Origin: Cryobacterium fucosi
GTDB taxonomy: Bacteria; Actinomycetota; Actinomycetes; Actinomycetales; Microbacteriaceae
Direction of reading: 5' to 3'
DNA length: 53,129 nucleotides
NCBI RefSeq assembly: GCF_004403515.1
Contig: NZ_SOHH01000025.1
Span: 1 to 53,129, forward strand
Shown: piece after piece, positions 8,803-17,951 of the stretch
Layout: each line of letters opens with the position of its first letter
Numbering within the stretch: the stretch's first letter is position 1
The notes under the pieces: generated by a model
Told to the model about the DNA's origin: nothing
What the model saw: only the letters and a program-made list of their open reading frames with translations
The model's database searches: none
Program-made: the position numbers and the translations under genes

Positions 8803-9375
8803 GTGAATTTCCGTACCGATCCTCCTCGGACCCCTTTCCCCTCTCTGTCAACACTGGGTGAGGCAGAATCGAGCTTCCAGGATGCTCTTCGACGAAACGA
8901 CATTGTCGGGTCGAACGGGCAGCTGCAAGAGGACGTTCGCTTTGTGGGTGCGGACGGACGGACAATCGACAAAGGGACGGACCTGGCCGCCCACCGGTTC
9001 GGGTCCTTCGCGTTCTCCGAGGTTTCGGCGCTGCGCCGCGAGGTGCAGGTGTTCGGCTCGGTGGGCGTGACGCTTGTCACGCTCCATCTTGTCGGCAGCG
9101 CGCGCGGCGCACCGCTCGATGCCGTCCTCGCTTACACGCGCACGTGGAGTCGGCAAGGTCGTTCTTGGATCATTGTTGCGGCCCATGGCTCTGCAGCCCC
9201 GCGCGGGTGTGGTGTGGAAGCTCACCGACCTCTTTGTCTGGGGTGTTTGTGTCCCGGAGGTTGTCCCGCAACCAGAGCGAGCATGCGGCCGCCGCCATGG
9301 GCCGCGCATAGAGGTAGCCTTGCGCCGAGTTCGTGCCGATCCCCTCCAGGAAGTGCTGCTGGTCGACTCCTATGA
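8803..9375 (+). CDS. DUF4440/SnoaL-like (NTF2-fold) protein with antisense tail
   Basis: Residues 15-130 fit the NTF2-like DUF4440 pattern: a first helix (LGEAESSFQDALRRND), then EDVRFVGADGRTIDKGTDLAAHRFGSFAF, and the closing strands AYTRTWSRQGRSWIIVAAHGS. Such proteins are small cone-shaped dimers with varied or unknown roles. The family normally ends where the AAHGS strand ends (near 9195). The remaining 60 residues are antisense to the 3' end of the GGDEF-EAL gene and are probably read-through after loss of the original stop. The GTG start has no clear ribosome site, so the N-terminus may have been clipped by the upstream resolvase remnant. Confidence 0.55.
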   Translation: MNFRTDPPRTPFPSLSTLGEAESSFQDALRRNDIVGSNGQLQEDVRFVGADGRTIDKGTDLAAHRFGSFAFSEVSALRREVQVFGSVGVTLVTLHLVGSARGAPLDAVLAYTRTWSRQGRSWIIVAAHGSAAPRGCGVEAHRPLCLGCLCPGGCPATRASMRPPPWAAHRGSLAPSSCRSPPGSAAGRLL

Positions 9376-11548
9376 CTCCCTCGGCAACGGTCTGGATGCC
9401 GAGCTCGGCGCTCATTCGGACGATTGCGCTGATGACGGTGCGGTCCACCGCGTTCGTGAGCGCGCCCGCGACGAAACTCATGTCCAGCTTGATGATGTCC
9501 ACTGGCAGAGACCGCAAGGTGGTCAGCGACGAGTATCCCGTTCCGAAGTCGTCGACGGCGATCTTGACGCCGTGCGCAGCGAGCGACCGGAGCCGTTCGA
9601 TGGCCACCGGGGAATCCAAGATGACGGTTTCGGTTAGTTCGAGGACGAGCCTGGCTGCGGGTAATCCTGTGACGGCGAGACAGTCGAGGACGGTGTCGAT
9701 GAAGGGGTCGTGGTCGAGCTCCCTGGCGGACACGTTAACGTGTACGTCCAGCGGAATGCCTGGGTGGGCGTCCTGCCAGGCGGCGGCATCCGCGCAGGCA
9801 TGCCGAAGGACGAAGGCTCCGATGTCGACGATGACACCGGTCCGCTCCGCGATCTCGATGAAGTGCCCCGGCATCAGCAAACCGCGCTCGGGATGCTGCC
9901 ACCGCACCAGGGCCTCGACGCCGGTGCACTCGGTGCCCGGCAACGACACAATCGGCTGGTAGTGGACGACGAGTTCGCCGGCCGCCGCCGCCGCCGCGAG
10001 CTGCCATTCGAACGTGAGGCGGGGCGCATCGATCTGCAGGAGCCCGCGGTGATAGACCTGCACCTGGTCTTTCCCGTTGGCCTTGGCCGCATACATGGCA
10101 ACATCGGCCTGGTGCACGAGTTCATCGATGTCGATTCCTGGCGTCGCGGTCGCGATACCGACGCTGGCCCCCACCCTGGCGATACGTCCGCCGATGACCA
10201 TGGGCACCGTCAAGGCGCTGACCATCCGCTGTGCCACGTCCGTCGCGGTCGCGTTGGTCGCGCCATGCAACACGACAGCGAACTCGTCCCCACCCAGACG
10301 CGCGCACACATCCGCGGGGCGAGTGCACTCGCGCAGCCGCGCCGCGACCTCGACCAGCACCGCGTCGCCCCCGCGATGGCCCAGGACATCGTTGACGTCC
10401 TTGAAGTCGTCCAGGTCCAGGAAGAGGACGTGCAATCCGTCGGAACCTGTGCGCAGGCCGATCCCGGAGGAGAGTTTGGCGGTGAAAGAGGCTCGGTTGT
10501 CCAGCCCGGTTAGGGAGTCGAATTGCGCCTGCATCGTGAGCTGTTGATGTACGTCGCTGTTGCGCAGGGCCAGTGCCACCTGGTTGATCAGGTCACGAAC
10601 GGACAGGAGAGCGTCAGACGGAATCTTTTTGGGCGCACCCACGAGCATCCAGGAGTCTTCACGCATCGCTCGCAAGCTGATACACGTCCAGTTGAGTGTG
10701 GCCCCGGCCGCAGCGTCGAGTGGTGCCGGGTCGAGCACCTGGGCCTCGTCCGGATCCGCGGTGGTCGAGATGACCGTTCCCGGAAACATGCCCGGAACAA
10801 CCAGGAAGCTGCCGGCCGCTCCCTCGACGCGGAGATCCGAGCCATCCCGAATGGCCTTGAGCAGGCGTAATCCGGGCGTCGCCGCGCAAATTTCGGTGCA
10901 GGCCTTCCACGCGAGCACCCGGATCGGCACCGAGTCCGTAAGACCCAGCAGCTGTGAACCCGTTGCCGCGAGTGTCGTGTCCCGCCTGGTGCCCTGCTCG
11001 CGGGCGAGCAACCCGTTTCCAAGCTGGCGGGCGATGAAGCCGGCGAGGAACAGCACAGGGAAGGATTCGAACAGACCGTCGGTCGATGGAATCGCCGCGT
11101 GGGGCGGGACCAACGGCCACAGCGGCACCGTGACGGACAGCGCAGCGGCCATGAGGGCGCAGCGTAGCAGTGAACGCCAGGTTGAGCCGTACAGGGCCCG
11201 AAACCACACAGCGGTGAACACGTAGGCGACCACCGACGTCGGCGAAGGACTGGCCAGACCGAAAGCGACGATCACGACAGTGTCCAAAAGATCCAGCCAG
11301 AGAGGCACTCGGCGGTTCACGTAGACATGAATGCAGGACCCGACCAGTACCACAGCGCCGGTCAGCAGCACGAGGTCCCGAACCGGGTTCTCCTGGGCCG
11401 TCACTAGTGCCGCCGGCACGGACAGCAGCAGAGAAACCACCGCCAGAGCCGCGAACGACCACCTCGTGCTCTCGGTAATGCCGCCCGGTCGCCGTCGCAG
11501 TCCTCGCAGGCCCGCCCGATACGCTGATCTGCCAGCTGAAGCCCTCAT
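9170..11548 (-). CDS. Membrane GGDEF-EAL protein (diguanylate cyclase/c-di-GMP phosphodiesterase) 1
   Basis: This 792-residue protein has about five N-terminal membrane helices (residues 30-175), a linker that may be a GAF-like sensor (205-330), a GGDEF domain and an EAL domain. The GGDEF signature is intact (GGDEF at 419-423). An RxxD inhibitory c-di-GMP site, RPAD, lies five residues before it (410-413). The EAL domain has GVEALVRW (543-550) and DDFGTG (666-671), the metal and catalytic motifs. On motifs alone both making and breaking c-di-GMP are possible; the net activity cannot be told from sequence. It lies next to a surface-protein/sortase pair and convergent with the DUF4440 ORF. Confidence 0.93.
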   Translation of the reverse strand: MRASAGRSAYRAGLRGLRRRPGGITESTRWSFAALAVVSLLLSVPAALVTAQENPVRDLVLLTGAVVLVGSCIHVYVNRRVPLWLDLLDTVVIVAFGLASPSPTSVVAYVFTAVWFRALYGSTWRSLLRCALMAAALSVTVPLWPLVPPHAAIPSTDGLFESFPVLFLAGFIARQLGNGLLAREQGTRRDTTLAATGSQLLGLTDSVPIRVLAWKACTEICAATPGLRLLKAIRDGSDLRVEGAAGSFLVVPGMFPGTVISTTADPDEAQVLDPAPLDAAAGATLNWTCISLRAMREDSWMLVGAPKKIPSDALLSVRDLINQVALALRNSDVHQQLTMQAQFDSLTGLDNRASFTAKLSSGIGLRTGSDGLHVLFLDLDDFKDVNDVLGHRGGDAVLVEVAARLRECTRPADVCARLGGDEFAVVLHGATNATATDVAQRMVSALTVPMVIGGRIARVGASVGIATATPGIDIDELVHQADVAMYAAKANGKDQVQVYHRGLLQIDAPRLTFEWQLAAAAAAGELVVHYQPIVSLPGTECTGVEALVRWQHPERGLLMPGHFIEIAERTGVIVDIGAFVLRHACADAAAWQDAHPGIPLDVHVNVSARELDHDPFIDTVLDCLAVTGLPAARLVLELTETVILDSPVAIERLRSLAAHGVKIAVDDFGTGYSSLTTLRSLPVDIIKLDMSFVAGALTNAVDRTVISAIVRMSAELGIQTVAEGVIGVDQQHFLEGIGTNSAQGYLYARPMAAAACSLWLRDNLRDTNTPDKEVGELPHHTRAGLQSHGPQQ

Positions 11549-11832
11549 CTGAGGCCGATCCTGTCTATTCGGTGGGCCGGCGGACCCGAGGGTTCCCTGT
11601 CTTTGCGACCCCGGCTCACGTCGGGTGTGCCAGGTGCGAAGGACGCAACAAAGCGTCCCTCAGCCGTTCTGTTGATCAAGTGATCTCCTGACCGTAGCAG
11701 TCCGGAGTTTGCATTGGATTCCCTCGCCGCACATCACAATTTCCGTGCCTCCGCGCGCGTTGATGGTCTTGACCCCGAATGGTGGACACCGCACAAGAGA
11801 GAATGCGGAGGGCCTCTGGGAGTCGGAGGCAG

Positions 11833-12400
11833 TCAACAGTCGCCATTCCTCACTTCCTGGTCCAATTGAAGCATGACGACGATGTTCTGCACGGTGGGAA
11901 CATCCGGATTGTAGCCCACGGGCCTGTAGCAACTCACGAGCACCAGAGGGTTAGGGATGGCGTTAGTGACTTCGTCGTTGATCTTGTATTCCGCCTTGTT
12001 CAACTTGAGGCTTTTCTGCGCGATGTAGCTGAGCGTGCCATTTGCAGTGCCGATGCTCGCGACGGCTCCGGGCTGCAGGTCTTTGAGGACATTGAACACG
12101 GCCGCGTCGACCCGGGAATGCCCATAGAGATAATCCGTGTTGGCCGTGGCCGTCCCGGCCAGCCCATCCGGGATGGTCGTGTCTCAGGAAATCGTGGAGA
12201 GTTCGGGAGATCGAATCCGCCGTAGCCGTTGATCAAATCCTGGGCGTATTCGGGAACGGCTCCGTCGAGCCCGATCGATGGGGCTCCGAGGGGAACTGGT
12301 GCGGATGCCCAGACCACGGCGTCAGTGCCGGGCGAGGTGAGAACAATCCATCCGAGCGACAGTACGCAGAGGAGTGCCCCAACCCCGCCGAGCAGCGCCT
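11833..12400 (-). pseudogene. Class E/F-like sortase, frameshifted with nonsense codon
   Basis: The 5' part (reading downward from about 12400) encodes a membrane anchor and the segment GAPSIGLDGAVPEYAQDLIN. After about 12210 the homologous frame changes: it continues as TTIPDGLAGTATANTDYLYG, then HSRVDAAVF, carrying the catalytic His, and ends with LVLVSCYRPVGYNP, carrying the catalytic Cys. The second frame has a TGA just before its start. At least a one-base deletion plus one stop codon therefore separate the halves. Sortases attach or polymerise surface proteins at the cell wall; the neighbour immediately upstream (12403-13170) is a C-terminally anchored surface protein, a plausible substrate. 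The enzyme should be non-functional unless the sequence is wrong here. Confidence 0.75.
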
Positions 12401-12402
12401 TC

Positions 12403-13170
12403 CTAGCGACGGGTGCCCATCCAGCGCGCGGTGAACGCCACCGTCAACAACCCGGCTGGCAGAAGCACGCCGACCCCGAGGAAGACGGGAAAACCGGCGT
12501 CCCTGGCGGCGTGAGTGAAGCCGCCGGTCTTGGAGTCGTGCAGTGTGCTCTTCGCGAGCGGCAACGGCGTCGTCGCCGAGGCAAGCGCTACGTTCGTCAG
12601 TGACGCGGTGCGGATCACGACGGATCCGCCGCCGTTGGTGGATCCGTTGCACTGGGTGATCGTGGCGCCCGACGTGCTGGCGGGGAACGGGGCACAGTTG
12701 AGTGTGGGCGCGGTGCCTTCCGCTCCGGATCCGTTGCACTGGTCAACCGTTGCGCCGGTGACACCCGTTGCGCCGGTGACACCCGTTGTTTTAGATTCGG
12801 TGATGTTGTTGGTGATGTACACGTTGCCGATCGCGCTGCCGCCGCCGCCGCCGCCGTTTGCCGCATAGTTGCGCTGGTTTACGGATGTTGTGAGCGCGTC
12901 GTACGATGTCGTCGAGGTCGTGCAGGTTGGTTCCGTGTTGGCTGCGTCGTGACATTCCGTGATGATGACCGTGGAACTCGCCACTCCGGTGGTGACGTTG
13001 AGATTGTTGGTGACGGTCATGTCACAGCTGAGTCCTAAACCGCCGATGTTGTCGACGTTGTTATAGTGGGCGATCGTTTGGGCGGCCAAGGCTGAGCCGC
13101 CCGAGGGGGCGAAGGCCAGACACAGTACCGCGATCAGCAGCGCCGCGGGCAGGACTGAAGCTCTCTTCAG
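12403..13170 (-). CDS. Secreted, C-terminally anchored surface protein with QCNGS motifs
   Basis: Signal-peptide-like residues (KRASVLPAALLIAVLCLAF) precede a Cys- and Asn-rich exported region of about 180 residues. The motif QCNGS occurs twice (DQCNGSGAEG and TQCNGSTNGGG), with a Gly run and two tandem GVTGAT units. A C-terminal TM helix with basic tail (VFLGVGVLLPAGLLTVAF then RWMGTRR) anchors it. No LPxTG is visible; TGGF precedes the helix. The frame that includes the signal peptide has no ATG, GTG or TTG at its start, only a CTG at 13170; a TTG at 13089 would delete the signal peptide. I place the start at CTG. The downstream sortase remnant suggests a surface-display cassette. I recognise no deeper function. 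Confidence 0.65.
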   Translation of the reverse strand: MKRASVLPAALLIAVLCLAFAPSGGSALAAQTIAHYNNVDNIGGLGLSCDMTVTNNLNVTTGVASSTVIITECHDAANTEPTCTTSTTSYDALTTSVNQRNYAANGGGGGGSAIGNVYITNNITESKTTGVTGATGVTGATVDQCNGSGAEGTAPTLNCAPFPASTSGATITQCNGSTNGGGSVVIRTASLTNVALASATTPLPLAKSTLHDSKTGGFTHAARDAGFPVFLGVGVLLPAGLLTVAFTARWMGTRR

Positions 13171-13319
13171 TGAAGTACCGAAACGAGTGGCGCCGGTGGC
13201 GCAGGGTTAGACGCAACGTGGCTCACGGCACTCCTCAAAGAGGGTTTGAGGCCACCACGGTGCTCGGGCCCAGGCCGGGCGGGGCGCGGGTGCTCGGGGA
13301 TCCGCCGCGAGTCTTGAGG

Positions 13320-15623
13320 TCAGCTCGATTTGTAGGCCGCTTTGGCTGGTCCTTCTTGTCGGCTAGCGAACCACTCATCCAGCTGGGCTGCGGGGACTGG
13401 TCGGGACATGAAGAATCCCTGTGCGGCGTCGCAGCCGAAGACGGCCAGATCCGAGTAGGTAGCACTGTTTTCGACGCCTTCAGCGACCATGCGCAGGCCG
13501 AGGCTATGGGCAAGGTCAATGGTTGAGACGACCAGTGCTGTCGCCCGGGGGTCGCCGGCCATGGGCATGACAAATGATTTGTCGAGTTTGAGTTCGTCGA
13601 TGGGGAGGTCACGCAGGTACGCCAAAGAGCTATAACCGGTGCCGAAATCATCAACAGCGATCCGCACACCCGTGGCCCGTAACCGTGTCAGGATTGCGCG
13701 GGCTCGGTCCCGGTCGGTCATCAAGAAATCTTCGGTGATCTCCAATACGAGGACGGACGGTGATAGGCCCCGGGCGGCGACCATGGAGCTGATGCGTTCG
13801 GGCAGGGCCGTATCGATCAGTGAGCTGGCCGAGATGTTTACCGCCATTGTCACGAGTTGGCCCTGCGCGTGCCAGATTGCGGTCTGGTCTAATGCTTTCT
13901 CAAGAACGATTTGGGTCATGGCGTGCATGAGCCCGCCTTCCTCGACCAGGTGGAGGAAGGCGTCGGGTTGCAACTGTCCTCTCGTGGGGTGGTTCCAGCG
14001 GACGAGTGCCTCCACTCCGCAAACGTCACCGGTGTGGAGGTCGATTTTAGGTTGATAGTGGAGGATCAATTGGTCCTCGTGCAGCGCCAGACGCAATTCC
14101 TCCAGTGTGCGGAGTCGGGTTTCACCGTGGCTGTCGTCGTCGTTTCGGTAGATGTGGTGCCCGCTGCGGGTTGTTTTCGCCTTGTACATCGCCATGTCTG
14201 CCTTGCGCATGAGCACGGTGAGTTCCTCGCCCTGCTCGGGGTAGATTGCGATTCCGATACTGGCGCTTGCCTGAACTGTGATCCCCTCCAGGGTGAATGG
14301 CTGCGCCAGCGCCGCACGCAGCTTCAGGGCTACAGCCTCCGCTTGGTCAGGGCCTGAGCTGTCGAGGTGGATCACGAACTCGTCCCCGCCGACGCGCGCG
14401 AGTAGATCTGTCGGGCGGAGTTGTCCTGATAGTCGCGCGGCGACTTGGATCAGGAGGCGGTCACCGACGTCGTGGCCGAGGCTATCGTTGACCTCTTTGA
14501 ACTTGTCGAGATCGAGCAGCAGCAGCGCGCTCTTTCGGCGCAGATCGGCCGAGAGACGTACGGGGACGTCAGCGGAGATGGCACGCCGGTTTGGCAGCCC
14601 AGTGAGATCATCGGTCCGTGCTTGGCGATGGGCATCAGCGATCCGGATCCGCTGACGGAATACCAAGGGCAATGCTGCCAGAGTCAGTGTCAGTGCGGCC
14701 GGGACCACCGCGAGTGGCGAGATCCGCAGCTGGGTGGTACCCAGAATCAGAACGCCTAGGCTGGCGGCGGTCGCGATCGTTGGCACCGTCTGGACGGGAA
14801 TTGACCACGTTGCGGGGTTCTTCTTCTCGTCGGAGCGGGCCTCCCCATTGACCCATGATGCGATCAGGGCGAGACCGAGGGCCCAGCCCGCGTCCAAAGG
14901 TGTCCCTACCACGTAGAGACCGTTCAACTCCAGTGACGCGTAAATGACATCGGCAGCAGCGAAGGCCACCAGTCCGAGCACGAGAAAGGTCCAGCCCTGA
15001 CCAATGCTCTTGCCTTGAGACGCTCCGATGCCTACGAAGATGGACACCAGCAACAGGTCGAAAAGGGGGTAGGCGACAGCCAGCGATGTGGCCAGGGAGG
15101 CCGGGGCGTCAAGGGCGGATTCTATGATCGGGTCGAGCAACACCGCCAACACGGCGGCCGCGCCCAGGGATCCCACAGCACCATCCAAAATCACCGGCCA
15201 GCCCAACCCCCGGATCTGACGCCTCGCCAGCACGGCCAACGCCCCCAACATCAGCGGGTAGAAGCCCAGGAACCCGATGTCGGCCAGCGACGGATACGGC
15301 ATCGTCCCTCCCCCGGCCGTCGCGAGAACGTAGTACGTGTCTCCGACAGCGAATGAAGTCACGGCGGCCGAGGCCAGTAGCACGTCAAAGCGTCGAAATT
15401 CGGTTCTCCGCACTGCTAGCCAGCACACTGCAACGGGAACCCATACGGTCAGAATCCCAAGCCAACCATCCACGAGCGGGCTGAAATCCACTCCGTTTCT
15501 GATCATCAAGCCGACCACGTAGCTCACCAGGGTCACCCCCAGCACCCAAATGGGCCACCCACCTGATCGACCGATCACGCCGGGCAAAACGTCGGTATTC
15601 TCCGTGCGTGTGTTCGCCAGCAT
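13320..15623 (-). CDS. Membrane GGDEF-EAL protein 2
   Basis: This 767-residue protein has about nine or ten N-terminal membrane helices (residues 24-325), resembling a multi-helix sensor. They are followed by GGDEF (412-416) with an RPTD inhibitory site (403-406), then EAL (GVEALVRW, 536-543) and DDFGTG (658-663). All key motifs are intact, so diguanylate cyclase and phosphodiesterase activities are both possible. No signal ligand can be inferred. The gene is upstream of the surface-protein/sortase pair in the same orientation and is the last gene before an inserted IS3 end at 15689. The insertion lies about 65 bases upstream of its ATG, so its native promoter has probably been replaced or cut. 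Confidence 0.93.
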   Translation of the reverse strand: MLANTRTENTDVLPGVIGRSGGWPIWVLGVTLVSYVVGLMIRNGVDFSPLVDGWLGILTVWVPVAVCWLAVRRTEFRRFDVLLASAAVTSFAVGDTYYVLATAGGGTMPYPSLADIGFLGFYPLMLGALAVLARRQIRGLGWPVILDGAVGSLGAAAVLAVLLDPIIESALDAPASLATSLAVAYPLFDLLLVSIFVGIGASQGKSIGQGWTFLVLGLVAFAAADVIYASLELNGLYVVGTPLDAGWALGLALIASWVNGEARSDEKKNPATWSIPVQTVPTIATAASLGVLILGTTQLRISPLAVVPAALTLTLAALPLVFRQRIRIADAHRQARTDDLTGLPNRRAISADVPVRLSADLRRKSALLLLDLDKFKEVNDSLGHDVGDRLLIQVAARLSGQLRPTDLLARVGGDEFVIHLDSSGPDQAEAVALKLRAALAQPFTLEGITVQASASIGIAIYPEQGEELTVLMRKADMAMYKAKTTRSGHHIYRNDDDSHGETRLRTLEELRLALHEDQLILHYQPKIDLHTGDVCGVEALVRWNHPTRGQLQPDAFLHLVEEGGLMHAMTQIVLEKALDQTAIWHAQGQLVTMAVNISASSLIDTALPERISSMVAARGLSPSVLVLEITEDFLMTDRDRARAILTRLRATGVRIAVDDFGTGYSSLAYLRDLPIDELKLDKSFVMPMAGDPRATALVVSTIDLAHSLGLRMVAEGVENSATYSDLAVFGCDAAQGFFMSRPVPAAQLDEWFASRQEGPAKAAYKSS

Positions 15624-15772
15624 CGGTTCCCATCTCTTTGGACCAACCTAGTGCCATCGATCGCCCACAGACGGACCCGAATCGGCAGCCCCTACGTGTC
15701 AGGGTGAGTTGAGGCCAGTAGCTCAGAGCAAGTCCGCCGTTTGACGTAGGGCGAGAATCAGGAAGTCCCACC

Positions 15773-16213
15773 ATGTCCAGCCCATCGTTGATCGCCGTGC
15801 GCGACGATAGTCCCATGACGAACAGCAGTCCCGGCCCTCGCGCGGGCGGCCCCACGCCGCGGCGGTCGTTCACTCCGAAGCAGAAACTCGACCATCTCGC
15901 CGCAGATGAGGACGCGATATCCCGGAACGGGGGCGGCGCGTATTTGCGGGAGCAGGGCATCTATTCCTCGCAGATCACGGAGAGGCGAAAGCTGCGTGAT
16001 GCGGGCGTGCTGCAGGGCAAGAGACCCGGGGAGAGGATCGGCCGACTCACGCCCGAGCAGGCGGAGATCGCCCGGCTCCGCCGCCAGCTGGATCTGACCG
16101 AGCGGCGTTTGGAAACGACGGGGGTGGCGTTGGAGATCATGTCAAAAATGCACGAGCTACTCGAAAGTCTTTCGAAGAGCTCGCGGGACGAAACACCGCA
16201 GACGAAACCGTGA
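15773..16213 (+). CDS. IS3-family transposase OrfA (helix-turn-helix)
   Basis: This 146-residue protein has a basic Ser/Pro-rich leader, a helix-turn-helix-type region (RRSFTPKQKLDHLAADEDAI, then GAYLREQGIYSSQITERRKL) and a C-terminal coiled segment (EIARLRRQLDLTERRLETTG) that in this group mediates OrfA multimerisation. OrfA proteins bind the IS ends and combine with OrfB. Its stop overlaps the orfB start by ATGA (16210-16213). The same start region exists as a fragment at 23806. It is probably useless without a complete OrfB, but could still bind the other IS3 ends in this window. Confidence 0.75.
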   Translation: MSSPSLIAVRDDSPMTNSSPGPRAGGPTPRRSFTPKQKLDHLAADEDAISRNGGGAYLREQGIYSSQITERRKLRDAGVLQGKRPGERIGRLTPEQAEIARLRRQLDLTERRLETTGVALEIMSKMHELLESLSKSSRDETPQTKP

Positions 16214-16565
16214 TGACCACCTACCTCGACCTGACCGGCCGCGGCATTCCGACCCGGGCGGCCGCCGTGCTGGTCGGGTTGCCGCGGGCGACCGCGACCC
16301 GGACGCCCCGCACCCGGGCCGCCCAGCCGGTGGTGGTGCCAGCGAACCGGCTCGACGACCTGGAGCGGGCCCGGATCCTGGTGGTGGTGAACTCGGCCCG
16401 GTTCGTGGACTTGCCGTCGATCCAGATCCACGCACAACTGCTGGATGAAGGCGTGTATTTGGCGTCGATCTCAACGATCTACCGGGTGTTGGCCGAGAAC
16501 AAGCAGGTCAAGGAACGCCGACGCCTGGCCCGCCACCCGGCCCGGGCGATCCCGGAACTGGCCCA
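16210..16565 (+). pseudogene. IS3-family transposase OrfB, 3'-truncated
   Basis: The frame contains the N-terminal OrfB region (RGIPTRAAAVLVGLPRATAT, then LPSIQIHAQLLDEGVYLASISTIYRVLAE), the HTH_21-type part before the integrase core. Homology stops at IPELA, where a different IS begins. The DDE core is missing, so the gene cannot produce a transposase. Confidence 0.75.
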
Positions 16566-17951
16566 TTGCCTCATGTCAATACCTCCGCGGAGATTGATTC
16601 ATTGCCTCACATGAGAACCTCCGCCGAGGTCAAGCGTTCCAGGCTCGGTTGACTGCAGGTTTGACCGTTGAGGTCTTCTTCGTCAGGGCGAGGGTTTCGA
16701 GCTGACCGGTGAGCGTGAGGATCTGCCTCGATAGGGCCGCGGGTTTGATGCGTTTGAACTCCGCGTTCATCTGGATGATCGGCCGTTTCCGCATGTCCTC
16801 ACGGGCGATGGCGCGCTGGTGTGGGGTGGTCGCGGTGTCGTATCGCTTGGTCACTTTCGCGCCGTTGCGCTGCTGGAAAACAAGTTTCTGCTGCGGCAGG
16901 AGGTAGTTCGTGAACACCCGGTCGAGTTCCCAGATCTCGTTCAGCAGAGCGAGCTCTGCCGGGGTGTCGTAGCGGTGGTAGCCGACGAGTTCGCGCACGT
17001 GGGTCCAGTTCTTTTGCTCGACGTGGGCGCCGTCGTTGCTGTGACTCGCGCGGGATCTCGTGAAGGTGATCTTGTTCGCCGTGCAGTAGTCGAACAGGTG
17101 GTGGTTGATGAACTCGGACCCGTTATCGGAATCGATGCCGATGATCGGGAACGGAAACACCCGGGAGATATACATCAGCGCTTCGAACACCCATTTCTCG
17201 GCCTTGTTCTGCACCGACGTTCTGCACCGACCGGTTTACTGTCCACCCGGTCGCGATATCAGTGACCGTCAGGGTGAAACAAAACTCGCCCGACGCGTTC
17301 CCGCCCTCGTGGCCGACCAAATCGATCTCTACGAACCCGGGGACCGCGTCATCCCAGTCAGCCCAGGTGCGGATCGGGATCTGCGACTTCAGCAGCGTCC
17401 CGGGCTTGGTATGCGACCGGCCACGGGAGAGCAGCTTCGCCCGCTCCGGCGCGAGCTGGCGATCGATCGTCGCCGCGCTCATCCGCACCAGCAAGGCCGC
17501 CTCGACGTCGGTGAGGTCGAGCTCGTCATCGCGGCGCAGCAACGGCACCAGCACGCCAAGCATCGGCGCGAGACGCTTCCCCTCCGGCGCCCGAAGCACC
17601 GCCCAGCACTTCACCAGAGCCCTCGTCACGGCCGGACCGTAGGTCGGCGCCCGCCCTGCCCTGGGCTTCACCACCTTGAGCGTCAACGCGGCCCGCAACG
17701 CCGCCCGCGCGTAGTCGCGATGCCACCCGGTCAGCTCCACCAACTCGGTCAGTATCCGGCCCTTACCGGCCCGGTCCGCGCTCCGATACGCGAGCGCCTT
17801 CTTCATCGTCACAGCCTGCCGCTGCGTCATCGTCAGCTCCATAGAAACGGGGGTAACCCACATCCGCCGCCGAATCGCGACCCACGCCGTTACGCGGAGG
17901 TTTTTCAATGAGGCAACGAATGGTGCTACGCGGAGGTTTCCTCTGAGTCAA
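16566..17951 (-). mobile_element. IS of about 1.39 kb with doubled terminal motifs
   Basis: Each end holds two copies of a 23-25-base motif of the form TTGcCTCA-n6-aACCTCCGCG. On the left they are at 16566-16590 and 16602-16626. On the right, inverted, they are at 17893-17916 and 17929-17951. The outermost copies mark the boundaries. A disrupted DDE transposase lies between them on the minus strand. No target duplication is visible. The element interrupts an IS3-family orfB. Confidence 0.75.
16630..17908 (-). pseudogene. DDE (rve-type) transposase broken by a 13-bp tandem duplication
   Basis: The first part (17908 down to about 17232) encodes a helical DNA-binding region (GRILTELVELTGWHRDYARA) and the first catalytic Asp in GFVEIDLVGHEGG. 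The second part (from about 17205) has the second Asp in GIDSDNGSEFINHH and a candidate Glu in DGAHVEQKNW. The two frames join if one copy of a directly repeated GTTCTGCACCGAC (17206-17218 and 17219-17231) is removed, giving a continuous NRSVQNKAEKWVFEALMYIS. The full protein would be about 420 residues. This is the clean signature of replication slippage, not a sequencing miscall. The family resembles integrase-core transposases placed in ISNCY/IS481-like groups; I am unsure of the exact one. Confidence 0.8.

Larger units (their letters stand above)
15689..16565 (+). mobile_element. IS3-family element, left end plus orfA and truncated orfB
   Basis: The element starts with the terminal sequence CCCTACGTGTCAGGGTGAG and carries a leader, orfA and about 118 codons of orfB before another IS interrupts it at 16566. 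The first 120 or so bases recur, inverted, at 23806-23931, and the outermost 40 recur at 42402-42445. The right end and the catalytic half of orfB are absent on the far side of the inserted IS, so the element was deleted, not merely split. Confidence 0.8.

Noticed and set aside
9710..10513. Plus-strand ORFs opposite the first GGDEF-EAL gene
   Set aside because: Antisense frames in high-GC coding sequence, no motifs and no ribosome sites.
12660..12790. Short direct repeats (GTTGCGCCGGTGACACCC twice) as a CRISPR-like or satellite array
   Set aside because: Only two tandem units, inside the surface-protein gene, encoding two GVTGAT repeats.
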